Below are positions 21,205 to 32,397 of a stretch of 64,000 bases of DNA, in pieces. A model generated the notes under the pieces. That model did not search any database and was not told the origin of the DNA. It was given only the letters and a program-made list of their open reading frames with translations. Position 1 is the stretch's first letter. Every line of letters begins with the position of its first letter. The stretch is from Phytopythium helicoides (Eukaryota; Oomycota; Peronosporomycetes; Pythiales; Pythiaceae), in assembly GCA_024867545.1 (NCBI GenBank), contig JANFNE010000033.1:372001-436000 (forward strand), written 5' to 3'. Both the position numbers and the translations under genes were made by a program.

Positions 21205-23988
21205 CTAGCAGGCGATCTCGTTTAACCACTTCTCCACGTCCGGTGGTAGTATCCCAGCGTGTTGGCTTGGCTTGTACCAGATCCGAATGCGGTTGATCAT
21301 GTCTTCGACGTGACATTTTCCCCGATCATGGATCTCACCACATGCGGTGCAGATCCGGAAGCACTTATCCGACGGGTGGCCACGACGACCACAATGTTCA
21401 CATGTGAGACGACGCCAGCAGTCGAGATCACGATGTTTCTGCGACCCACAGTGGGTGCAGGGCTCTTCTTGATCTTCGTGGTTGTTCCGATCTTTGAGGC
21501 TGGCACCCTTATTGTCTCCGATCTTAGAGTTGTTTGTCGCCACGAATGCGCGAAGGAGGTGCTTGATCTCCGATCTTTGATTCCTGGATAGGTTTGGGCC
21601 CCGATCTTCGCCGGATGACGCCTCCTCGCTCTGATCTTCGACATCTGATGCCTGATCTTCGTCAGATGAGCTCTGATCATAGAATGAGAGCTCCGATCTC
21701 AGGTCTTCATCACTTGATGAGTCGTCCAACGCTATCACAGCACGGTTGCGTCTTGTAGAACGAAGATTAGTCTTTCGACTCGGTGATCCTCGATGATCTT
21801 CGTCCTGGTTACGCCTTGACTTCATCACTAACGCTTGTACTCGTGGTTTTTGACGGTCTGTGGTCGTTGGCTTACCCGATCTTAGATCTGGGCGTCGATC
21901 CACGATGCGCTTGGCGTTTTTCGTCTTTGGATCTTCGTCGCCGTTGAATTTCTTCCGTTCTTCGGCACGTCGGATTGCTACGAGCACTTCCTTGAGAGTG
22001 TCCACGTCACGTATACAGAGCGGTGTCAACGTCTTGACCAGCTCCCGATCTTGGACAGAATTCAGATACTGTTGCACATGCTCTCTGGCTTGAACGCCGT
22101 GATCATAGTCGCGATTGGCGCGTCGAGCTTGGGCATTCAGGCGGTACAGATAGTCCACAAAGTCTTCGGTCGGCATACGACGCATCTCGTAGTACTTGTG
22201 TAGCGGCGATATTGCGTCACCACAAAACTCCGACTGGAATTCCTCCAGCAAAAACCTCCATGTGGCCTTCGTCGTAGTCTTGAGCTGGCGATACCAGTTC
22301 TTAGCTGGACCTTCAAGCAATGCAGGAAACTCCATGCACATCTGGTCCGCTGTCAACTCATCACGCCGAAATGCAGCCTTGACCGATGACAACCAGTTGC
22401 GGGCTTTGGCTTCACTTTTGTCCTTGTTTGTGAATGACTTCAGATCGGCAGTCGCAGATCCTCGGTATCGAGCTGATGCGACAGCACGTGGCGAAGGCTC
22501 GTAACCTTCGAAGATGTCAGATCTGTCGTCCATATCAACGTCCTGTGCTTCTGCAGGTGTGAACACCGCTGCATTGGCCGTCAGATGTGACATTGCTGCT
22601 CCGATCTTAGGTTCCACCACGCCCCTTGTCGACTTAGTCGTGAATTGACGAGCGATCTTCGATCCTTGAGTCTTTTTCGCTGCTTTCTTTGGCTTTGACG
22701 CTCTGATCTTAGGTTCCCGTGCTTGCCAGTCTTGGATTTCGTCCTCGATCTTAGATTTGACACTAGGATCTCTGAGATCGGGTTCTCTTTCAGACCGATC
22801 TTCGTCTGAGGAGGCAAGAGCTTCAGCGATCAGCGACTTTCGCAGTTCCAGCGAGCTTGTTCTCACTCCACCAGGGGTGGTAGATGTCGCCTGTGCGAGT
22901 CTTGATCGGTTTTCGGCATGTAGAGCTCGCTTGTTCGCAGCATCCACTGCTTCGGCAGCCGATCTCAGCTGATCTTCGAGTTCTTGAACCCGGGCACGTT
23001 GGTTTTCGGCTTCCTGTCGGTATTGAGCGCCAATAACGATCGATTCCAGGTGCTTGGCCGTGCTGATCTTAGGTTCTTGTCGCTGATCCTTGATACCTTT
23101 GCGTTTATCCAGAATATCACAGAGCAGACGATAAGATGCTGCACCGGCAGCCACCATCTCCGTCACATCGAAGGTCTCTAAGCGTGGGTAGCTTCTAATC
23201 CTCGGCACAAAACCCGCAGATAGGAACATCGTCACCAACGCGTTGATCACAGACCTTGGGGGAAGGGCGTGAACCTGCGGATCATAGACCCGGTCGGTCG
23301 CAGAGAAGTGTTGCAGGTTGAACAGCTTGAGAAACTCGTTGTGCTGTATCAAACGAGCAAACTCGACCTCGGGATCAGAGAGAGGATCCAGCGTAATGTG
23401 CGCTCCGTTCAACCGAACGAAGAGTGACGCGCGAAATGCGTCCACGGCCTCATCAGCCTCGGTCTTGATCCCAGCTCGGTGGATGGCAAGAGGCATCTTC
23501 TCATCGTAGATCTCAGACGGTGGGTTATCCAACGCAAAGGAAAACTCGTCGAGATCACCTTCATCTTCCACCTCGCTCTTGATCTTAGCCTCGTCGCTCT
23601 CGACGCCATCGGCGTTGCCGATCTTAGCTTCGCTAGTCTCCTCTGAGTCCCGATCTTCGATCTCAGTGATGCCGCGAGGCTAAGATCCGTCTTCCACTCC
23701 TTCTTTTTCTTCTTCTTCCATGTCGCCAACTTGATCTTCATCAGTTGCGGGTCCTTCGACACGGGTATCTTCTTCAACATCGTTGCTGCCATCTTCGGAC
23801 CCGATTCCAAGGGCAGCCACGCGAGGTCTTGATCTTTGATCTTCGATCGTGTCGTCCGTGACCTTCGAGTCGGACGATACGCGAGGCCGTTGTTTGTTAC
23901 CGCTCCTGGCCCTCGATGGGAGCGGGTTCCGTGTAGTTCGGGGAGTCTTCGTCATTGTTGTCTTCTTGGATCTCTCCGATCCGGGCAT
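21205..23988 (-). pseudogene. Gag of Element II, with an internal TAG
   Basis: The ATG at 23988 lies inside the PBS, and the first residues MPGSERSKK match the Element III Gag start MPGSRDSD. After 102 codons there is an in-frame TAG at 23682-23680, where the element word supplies CTTAG. The frame then reopens, with the next ATG at 23571, and runs to 21205. The main body has a coiled-coil region, a Retrotrans_gag domain (ARNWLSSVKAAFRRDEL, EGPAKNWYRQLK) and three cysteine motifs at the end (CTHCGSQKHRDLDC, CEHCGRRGHPSDKC, CTACGEIHDRGKC). A protein from 23571 would still have capsid and nucleocapsid parts. Confidence 0.8.
21220..21226 (-). promoter_or_regulatory. Putative -1 frameshift heptamer GTTAAAC, Element II
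   Basis: G TTA AAC is in the gag frame four codons before the gag TAG, at the place homologous to the Element I and III sites (peptide WLN, MLN, SLN). The protease frame is -1 to gag. GUUAAAC is a known arterivirus slippery sequence. Confidence 0.65.
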
Positions 23989-23996
23989 GCGCACCA
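23979..23996 (-). other. Primer-binding site, Element II
   Basis: TGGTGCGCATGCCCGGAT on the minus strand starts 2 nt after the 5' LTR. It is identical to the site of Element III. The donor tRNA was not identified. It contains the gag ATG. Confidence 0.8.
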
Positions 23997-23998
23997 CT

Positions 23999-25433
23999 TG
24001 TCGTAGAACCACCGGCAAAATTTGCAGCTCGGACAAGACCTATGTAGAGATTCGGAGCGGAGAGAGTGCGATGTGAGTGTCTGCACGTTCCTGGAGCGTG
24101 GTTGACGTCGTCTGCAAGCGTGGATCGTAGATCAGAAGCGTAGATCTTAGAAACGGAGCGCCGATCTTAGATCAGGCGCGTCCGATCTTAGCCTTGGAAC
24201 GTCCGATCTTAGACAGCGAAGCGCCGATCTTAGATTCCACAGACGATTGAAGCTACAGCAACGCAGGGTACGCGTTTGCCCAGCCAAACCAGTCGCAGAA
24301 GTGCCCAGAAGAAGTCTCCTCCGATCAGTATCCGGGTCCGCGGGAACCGGGAGTACTCTGAGATCGGAGATCGTCTCGGCGTCAGGTCGTGAGTCTGACG
24401 CCTCTGCCTTTAACACGTGTGTGCGCCGACGATTAGGACGCAAGCAGCACGCGGTTGCCACGGGTATATCCGTGGGCTTGCCCGGCGGGAAGCGGATCGC
24501 CGCAACAGGCCGGGAGATTGGTCGGGTCGGTTTAACGTCACCTCCTGGGTTGAGGGGTTGACTGCACGGGCTTGCTACACCGTCCGGCTACTGTTGGCAC
24601 ACGACTTGTGGGGTAGAAGGGAAATTCCGGAGTGTTATCCTCTGTGTACTACGATATGCATGCCTACTGGATTCTCTGCCTCTCCTTTACCTACGATCGG
24701 TCGACCTAACTGACTCTCACTTGCCTATCTTCAAGGATTTGCTTGTGGTGCCTGAGATCCGAGTCCAAGATCTAAGATCAGGCCTGTGATCTAAGATCAG
24801 ACGACGGAGATCTAAGATCGGGCATCAAGGATCTAGGATCCGAGCCTCAGATCTAAGATCGGTCAGCCATAGTCGATTTCGAGCGCTCTTCACCCGTTGC
24901 CGATGCTTGACGTGGGCTTGGGGCGATAATCTGAGCGTAGAAGCTGAGATCGGGCGATAGAATCGGAGATCAGGGTCCTCGAACCGGAGATCAGAGCCAT
25001 ATATCTGAGATCGAGCTTCACACGCGGCCTCCTGCGCCTCGCCGTCACTTCACCCAAGCTGTTGAGTATCTCTGCACCTTGGGTTGGCTGTCTGTGGGCG
25101 TGTGCCCTGTTGGCGTCGAAGATCTTTGCATAACATCGTTGATCGGGAAGCAAAACCGAAGATCCGTGTGCAGAACCTGAGATCGAGGCGTTGAATCGAA
25201 GATCTGAGGTCGTTTGCGACCCGCTGTGGCTGTTTACTGCTTCTGCCTTGTCAATGCTGTCCCCGCTCGCTCTTGAACAACGATTAGCTGCCAAGTTGCT
25301 CTCGATCTTGGATTTCCCGATGATGATCTTCGATCTTGGCGCCGTTGTGCCAGTTCTGGCCTTCCACACATGTCGCACGTTCTCTCGGTGCCCTGTCGCC
25401 CAGCGTGGTAATTTTTCACCTCGTTCTACCACA
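23999..25433 (-). repeat. 5' LTR of Element II
   Basis: This 1435-bp LTR differs from the left LTR at about four sites by eye (one near 24650, three near 25253-25271). GCAA follows as the target duplication. Confidence 0.95.
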
Positions 25434-28400
25434 GCAACGAGTGGCTCAAGCGGAAAAGCTAGCGGAAAACCCTGCTGAAGGAAGCGAGACAGTGAATGAA
25501 GTAGCCAATGACATTTTCAGCGAAGGAGCGCCTGAAGACTCAGTGCTAGTACCAGTGTTTGGCAGAAGATCATTCGTGGACGACATTTGTTTCGGCGCGA
25601 AGACTGCGGAAGAGTGCCTGGACATTTTAGAGAGGCTGCTTGCAAGATTCGAGGAGTGCAGGATCAGTGTGAGCTTCACAAAGAGCTTATTCTGTAAGAA
25701 CGAAGTCGACTTCCTGTCACACAAAGTCAGCGGAAATGGTCTGTCCGCTGACAAGAAGAAGCTTGGACAGCTGAAAGACCTGCCATTCCCCTCCACAAAA
25801 AGGGGCGTTCAAGCATTCCTGGGGGCGTTGAACTACTACAACCGGTTCATCCAGGATCTAGCAGTCTACGGAGCAGCACTCTACCAGCTGAATGACGAGG
25901 ATTTCCTGTCAGAAGAGCGACTGGGACCAGCCCGAGCGGCTTTCGAAATGCTTAAAGCAAAAGCTGCAGCCGCACCTGTGCTGAAGCACTTCCAGCCAGA
26001 TCTGGAAGTCCACATAATGGTGTTTGCGAACAATTGGGCGCTCAGCGGAACTGTTATGCAGATACACGATGGGGTATTACACCCTGTGCGGTTCTGTGGT
26101 CGCGTGTTGAACGACGCAGAGACGAGATACCACCCGGCGGAAAGGGAGGTGCTGGCACTGCTTCGGGTGCTGAAAGTCTGCTACGGACAGCTCGCTGGAC
26201 GACCGATCACGGTGTACACGCGATTCTCCACGCTGGAATGGGTGTACAAGTCGAAGAATCTCTTTGGACGGACGGTTCAGTTTGCAGTGATGTTGTCCCC
26301 GTGGAGCCTGACAGTTAAGCGGGTGAAGGAGAAAGACACCAAGATCGTTCAGCTGGTCCATGCATCGATTACACCGTTCATATCGCTGGAAGAATCGCTA
26401 GCGGAATTCACTCCGCCTAAAAGTTCAGCCGCACCTGTTCCAATTGACCCGCAGCTGATGTATGCTCGACTTCCACGGTCGTACAATGGACACGTGCTGA
26501 CGTTCGACGGGTCGGCCAAGCCTGAAAAGAGTGGCGGAACAGGGGCGTCGTCCTGGATCATCTGGAAATTGCCCGAGTGGGAGATTGAATTTGCCGCTTC
26601 CGCTCACCTCGACGCCGCAACTGTGAACGAAGCAGAGTTTATCGGCATGAATCGAGGAGTCAAGGAGTGCGTGTCGAGAGGAATCCAGGAGCTTGTCATC
26701 GTGGGCGACTCACGGCTGGCAATTCAGCAAGCCATGGGTATCATTGCTTGCCACAAAGACTCGCTCAAAATCCACCTGCAAGAGCACCAACTGCTAGTAG
26801 CGCGGCTAAAACGAGTACGCTATCGACATGTAGCTCGCTCGTTCAACGCAGCAGCAGACTCGCTGGCTACTGAAGCGCTAACCACGCAGACAGGGTGGGA
26901 AATCGTCAGCGAGCAGCGAAAAGATGGGCTGAAAGCACTCAATAGTGCGCATAAGGAGCTATACGCTGACGAAGACGATGAAATGAAAGCGGAAGAGCAT
27001 GCCGAGAAGCTCAAAGGAGCTGAACTACCAGCGGAAGAAGCGATGGCACAGCCCCAGCAACGAGTTGGACCAGCGGAAGTCGAACAACCGCCTGAGATCG
27101 TCTCGGCAGTAACCAGGAGCCAATCACGGACCAGCGGAAATGGTGAAAAGAACCACCAGTATGGTGAATATGTCGAGGAGGCACCGCATAACCCGGTAGA
27201 AAAGGCAAAGGGAGTAGCAAAGAGTCGCCTGCCGCCAGCGGAAGCACCAGACGAGCAAGAAGGAAGTAGATCCGACCCTCAGGAGCGGTCAGCGGAACAG
27301 CAGCTCAACGGCCTGACCCTTGCAGAGTCAGCGGAAACACTGCAGCATGCATTAGAGGAACGGCTGAAGCGCATTGCAGCAGCACAAGATGAGGAATCAA
27401 GGTGGAATCTGCTCAAGAAATACCTGCTGGGTAACATCAGCGAGCTGAGCTACCGTGAAGCGAAAGACTGCTCAAAACTGGCCGACAGATTTGTCGTAGA
27501 TGACAAACAGCTGCTACATTACCTTGACAAAGGGAGGAAATGGTCAGTGGAGGAAGACCCTACACCTGAGCTGAAACTAGTCGTCCCGACCACCCTGATA
27601 CCTGAAATACTTCAAACGTGTCATGAGAGCTACGAAGGCGGACACCAAGGAATCACTCGAACGTACCATCGCGTTCGACAGGAGTATTATTGGGTGGGAT
27701 TGTACCGAGATGTCGTTGATCACGTGAGAGGGTGTGCTGATTGCAGCTCAAGCAAAGGAACACCACAGCTGAGTGGTTATTCCCCTGGAAACATCCTAGC
27801 GGAAAGACCGTTCCAGCTGGTTTCGATGGATTTTGTGATTCCGCTGCCTGAAACCAGCCGCGGGAACACCTCCTTGTTGCTTTTCCAATGCTCATTCACA
27901 GGATATGTCATCGCTAAACCCATGAGAGACTCAGGGGCGTTAGCTGTAGCGAAGGCCTTCGAGGAGAAAGTGTTCCTTCAGTTCGGAGCCCCAAGCATGA
28001 TTCGGTCAGACAGAGATGGAAGATTCATTGGTGAGGTTTTCAGCCACTTTAGAGACATGCTGGGGGCGCAGGCTCGAGCAACGCTGAGCTATCGGCCGCA
28101 AGCTAATGGACAGCAAGAGCGATCCGTTCAATCAGTTATCAAGACTGTTCGCATCTATGCAGAGGATCCATTGCAGCGTGACTGGGATGATATTGCCGAG
28201 AAGGTGGTATTTGCAATCAACACGTCGATGGACGCAACACGGAAGGACACACCATTCTTCTTGGTGCATGGCTGGGATCCCAAGAACACAATTGGTGCGA
28301 TGCTATCTCTGTTCAAGGGCCGAGGTGATCAATCAGATGCAGCGAAATGGAGGCGAGAGATATGTCGACAGCACGGAGTAGCACTGATCTTAGCCAAACA

Positions 28401-29031
28401 GTACCAAGCCAAAGAGAAAGCACGGCGAGCGGAATTGCACAATGCACAGCTCACTGAGGCTGAAATTCCAGCGGAAAATGGCGAATCGGATCACTCTGCT
28501 TTCGCAGAAGGTCGGCTGGTATGGCTGTACATGGCAAGAGTTCGACCAGGTTTGGTCAAAAAGCTGGCACACTTGTGGCATGGTCCTTTCAAAATTCTGC
28601 GACGGGTGGATGCGTTTGCTTTCGAGTTGGAACTCCCAAACAAGAGCGGGTATAGGTTTCATCCAGTCGTCCACATTAGCCGGCTGAAATTGTACCGAGA
28701 CTATCCAGAGAGACCTACCGTTCCGCTGGTAGATGGACTGGCGGAAACTGGCCGACTTGACTTTGATGAAGAACTGCTACCCGAAGACAGCTGGGAACGA
28801 ACCCGTCGAGATGGAGAATTCGAAGTTGAAGCAATTTTGGAGGACCGGCTACCGCTTTCGACCCGAAGCGGCCGCCAACACCGTGAATTCTTGGTCAAAT
28901 GGAAGGGGTACGAGGACCCGACGTGGGAACCGCTTTCGAATTTATCGTGTGGAGGTGTCTTGTACGATTACCTCCTTCAGCGGAAGCGAGACAACCGACT
29001 CCAGGTGGTGCAAGTTGCTGACGAAGACTAA
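25434..29031 (+). CDS. Pol part 2 of Element I (RT, two RNase H, integrase, chromodomain)
   Basis: This continues RT with the catalytic box FVDD near 25573. The Ty3-type RNase H follows (VFANNWALSG), its usual first Asp replaced. A second RNase H with DGSAKPEK, NEAEFIG, GDSRLAIQ and FNAAAD follows near 26505-26870. A variable linker of about 150 residues is rich in AGCGGAA-encoded AE peptides. Integrase has its zinc finger (HESYEGGHQG, CADCSS) and core (MDFVIPLP, RSDRDGRF, QERSVQS). A chromodomain (EFLVKWKGYEDPTWEP) lies near the end. No stop is seen. The stop at 29031 is 91 bp from the stop of the convergent antisense gene. Confidence 0.92.
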
Positions 29032-29122
29032 CAAGTGAAAGAAGACGCACCACCAAATGTATTAACTTGCATATGCATTAACTCATCCTACGACGTACGA
29101 GCGGAAACGAAGAAACGACCCC

Positions 29123-32100
29123 TCAAATCTCAGCGGTGTCTCCACCATCGTCGGAGAGTTCACGAGCGGAAGACTGGGAAGCAGGCCTTGGTGGCTGAAT
29201 GATGGCCATGGTGAGCAGATCTGGCGCGAAACTGTCGCCCAGCGTTGGGCGGAAAACAGTCTGATACGGATGGGTCCACCTCGATGTCAGCCACGACCCT
29301 CGGTACGACTCGTCCCTATACAGGATACGCAATTCCGCCAACCAATCTGAGGTCTGAGGAGTCCATATCAAGGGAGAAGAACTGTAAAAAGGGAGAGAAG
29401 GATCAACCAAGACACGGAGATCCAGCTTCTCCTCCTCCAGCAAAGAGTGCGCCTCGTAGAGGAATCGACCGTAATGGAAGCGGAGCGAGTCAGCACGAGC
29501 TTTCCGCTGGCTGACGTAAGCCCTCCATTCACTCTTCAGACGGGGGTTCGGATGCTGGCGGAGATACTTGAGGACGGCCGCTTGCGGGATCCAGAAATCT
29601 CGCTCCCAGAATGCTTGAAACTCTTGATCTCGCAGTCGATTCCACTGCCGAACTAACGTCTTGAGGCCAGTTTGCGTCGAGTTGAAGAAAAGTGGCTGCT
29701 GGAGCTGCAGACCTCGGAACGATTCCCATGGCTTGGCAGAAAGGAATGAAGAGAATGAACTAGCGGAAATTGGCACAACTGCAGACCCGATGCTGGAGCT
29801 CTCATCCCCGAAATTCCGAAACAAGCGCACGTCATTCCAGTAGTGCTTGCCGGAAGGCGTCTGGAACCTCAAACCGCGCAGAACTTTGGTGATGGCATCA
29901 CCAGTGAGGGTCCTCTTGTCTGTGGGTTGAGGTTCAGGCCATAGATCAAGCGTGAGCTGATCGGCCACCTCGAAACCAGCCGTCACCAGTGAACCACCCC
30001 GCTGAGGCACCGGCGTTGCAGGAGTGGCAGTTGCCGAAGCTGAACCGGTGCCACTAGAAGGAGCAGACACCACGTGCGGACCAGCGGAAGGCTGTGGAAC
30101 ATTGGCCGAGGCTCTTTTCTTGCTAGAAGAACTCGTCGGGGTGGTGCTGGGGGCTTTCCGCTGGCGAGTTGACGAGTTGGGTGCATCAGAAGACTTGTTT
30201 GTCGCCGGAGATTTCCCTTTCTTCTTGGCGGAAACTGCTGGAGCAGCGGGGAGAGAGGGCGTGACGTCATCACCAGCGGAAGATGCCGAGGTTGCCCGTG
30301 GCTTCTTGCGAGTGGCCGGAGAACTCTGTGTTTCCGCTGGTGCAACGCGCTTCCTCTTGCCCTTAGCAGCGGAAGTTTTCTTGGGAGTACTTGTTGGCTG
30401 GGGCAGAACAGGCGGCGGTTGGTCCGTCAGCTCAAGCTGCGCGATACGAATGGCATCGTCGCGAGCCTTGCGACGAGTACCGACAACTTCAGCAGAATTC
30501 TTGCTAGAAGTCGCTGCATGAACGGAATCACCACTCTTGTCAACGCCAGCAGCAGCAGCAGCAGCTTCCGTGGACGCAGTGGCACGATTTTCAGCCAAGA
30601 CTTGAGCAGCAGCAGCAGAGAGAGCACTCAAAGGGACCGTAGAGTCGTCAGCAGAAAAAGTGCCACTTGCAACGTGGACTTGGTCGGGGGAATCTGGCTG
30701 AGTCGCGTGAGAGCTATCATCGAAACGAAATTCTTCCGCTGCAGAGGAAGCTTGACTGCGAACGGAGTTTCCGGCAGAACCTGGTGCAGCACGGTCGACA
30801 CCAGCAGAAGAAGAGCTTCCTTTCCGCACATCGCTCATCGGAGAGCGCGAAGTCGACTTGTTACTGGCTGTGGAAGGTTTTCCGCTGGGTTTTCCTGCCG
30901 GACTCTGTGGTGAATCAACGCTAAAATGTGAAACAAGGGACTGGAGAAGAGATTCAGCAGCAGAAATACGTACATCGGCACTAGAAAAGCCAGCGGAAGC
31001 TTCAGGGGCGGCGCGAGACTTGGCTGATCGAGAAACAGGTCGCTTGCTAGCCTCTGAGCTGGTGTCAGTCGATTTGTGACCAGCTTCAGAGCGCATTCGG
31101 CCGCCAACGAGACGTTTCTGTCTAGCGGAACTGCGCGCCGGAAGAGGAAACTGGTCATCGCTGTCTGAAGGATAGCTTTCAGTGGCCGAGCAGCTTGGAG
31201 ATCGATCACCAAGCGGATCTGGTCCAGAGGGCCCGGGTATGGATGAAGCTGCAAGCTACAAGTGAGAACAAACCCAACGAAATCCACGAAATCAGCGACA
31301 AAAGACAACTTACCGCGATTTCCGCTGGGTCGATTGCCTTGGGGAAGCGGCTGAATAGGCCGCCGAACGCTTGCCAGCTTGACTCGAGCCCGTTGGAGCT
31401 GGGATTCCACCAGCCGGAGCTTATGCGAGTCACCATTTGCAGCAGCGAGCTGAAGCTGGGTGCACTCTGTAGCTTTCCGGGCCGCATACTCTTGAATTGC
31501 GCGGAGCTGCTGGCCGAGCGACGCGATGGTGGCTTGTTGAGTGTCCAACTCGGCCTGGAAGCGAGCATGAAGCCTCTCATGCGACTCCGCCAGCCTCGAG
31601 AAGTGCTCGCACTGAGCAGCTGAAGTTGCCTGGGAGGCTCGAGAGGCCGTCAGCTCACTGTTGAGCGACACCACCCTAGCGGAGAGCAGCTTGTTGTCGG
31701 AGTCCGCGGTCTTCAGCTGGGCTTCGAGGGCGGAAATCCGGCGCTGCTGGACCGCCGATTGCTCCCGCAGGTCACCCACGAGCTTTTTCAGCTCGCTGGT
31801 TTCCATTCGATCCACGTCAGCAAGCGATGTGATCTCACCGGGCTTGAAGGCGTCCTTCACAACCCGGTACAGGCTGCGGAAGTCCGTCGAGCCCAGGCAA
31901 GCATTTGCCTGGCTCACCGTGAGGACATCACGGCAGGAGTGAGCTAGCGCCGCCCCAATGACTGGGGCGACCTGCGCCTCGGCGCGCTCAACCACCCGGT
32001 GGAAGAGCGCGGAAGAGATGACGGAGTCGGGGCGCCGAGCCCCAGGGAACGAGGTCATAGCGCGCCCAACGTCGGCGGAATCCGAGCCGACGCCGCCTGG

Positions 32101-32263
32101 CTGCGCGAGCAACCGACCCGAGTATTCGGCGAGGGTGAGCCGCTCAGGAGGCTATGGAGCAACAACGAGACATCAGACGACGGAGCCACGTTGCGCACGG
32201 GTAGAACACACCACGGCGCACCTCGTCCTGGACGCGCTGCGGCGGAGAACCACCAGAAGCCAT
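29123..32263 (-). CDS. Antisense accessory gene of Element I (1001 aa, three exons)
   Basis: The gene is opposite to gag-pol. Exons are 32263-32222, 32151-31314 and 31248-29123. The introns are 70 nt (GTGCGC...CATAG) and 65 nt (GTAAGT...TGCAG) with matching phases. Residues about 1-130 are a helical start. About 135-285 is a long coiled coil (ISALEAQLKTADSD, LVESQLQRARVKLAS). About 295-740 is a Ser/Ala/Thr/Pro-rich basic linker with many Lys-rich patches. About 745-985 is a domain (RGLRFQTPSGKHYWND, WNRLRDQEFQAFWER, VLVDPSLPFY) that resembles the Element II antisense C-terminus. A nuclear protein is likely from composition. The family was not recognised. The element word occurs in it in both orientations. 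Confidence 0.75.
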
Positions 32264-32387
32264 GCGCGCGGAGGAGATCGAGCTTCGGCCGCGTGCGGTT
32301 GATGTGAAGAGCCGGCTGAAATTTCTGATAGAACCGTCACCGACAGAAAAGTTTGCCGCGCGACTCACTGATTGGCTCGTCACGCGC

Positions 32388-32397
32388 CAGGGGCGGT
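32388..32397 (+). other. Polypurine tract, Element I
   Basis: CAGGGGCGGT precedes the LTR start TGTGGTGAAG. It compares with Element II GGAAGGGGCGGC before TGTGGTAG. Confidence 0.65.

Larger units (their letters stand above)
15884..21226 (-). pseudogene. Pol of Element II, with an in-frame TGA after protease
   Basis: After the -1 shift the frame gives an aspartic protease (LMDSGADMS near 20890; DSG rather than DTG) up to TGA at 20335-20333. The frame then continues to 15884. RT has RLCIDYR, FCSLDMASGFW and YIDD. The Ty3-type RNase H lacks its first Asp (VYTCAWAISG). A second RNase H is complete (ISFDGSAKPK, NEAEYRG, GDSRLVIQ, FNAAAD). Integrase has the zinc finger (HYHSSLVGGHQG...CSDC) and core (GMDHIPSLP, RHDREPSF). 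A chromodomain-like end (EYLVVWKG) closes the ORF. In Element III the TGA position is Trp (TGG), so the stop looks like a point mutation. Confidence 0.88.
10870..25433 (-). mobile_element. Element II: 14.6-kb Ty3/Gypsy chromovirus with antisense gene
   Basis: Two 1435-bp LTRs (10870-12304 and 23999-25433) differ at about four sites by eye. The duplicated target GCAA is at 10866-10869 and 25434-25437. On the minus strand the order is 5' LTR, PBS, gag, pol, then an opposite-strand spliced gene, polypurine tract and 3' LTR. The element contains 52 exact copies of GATCTTAG/CTAAGATC by my count. This copy has an in-frame TAG in gag and a TGA between protease and RT, so it is probably not autonomous. 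The few LTR differences still imply a recent insertion. Confidence 0.95.

Noticed and set aside
30024..30521. Long frame on the plus strand opposite the Element I antisense gene
   Set aside because: A shadow of the GC-rich Ser/Ala linker; no known domain.
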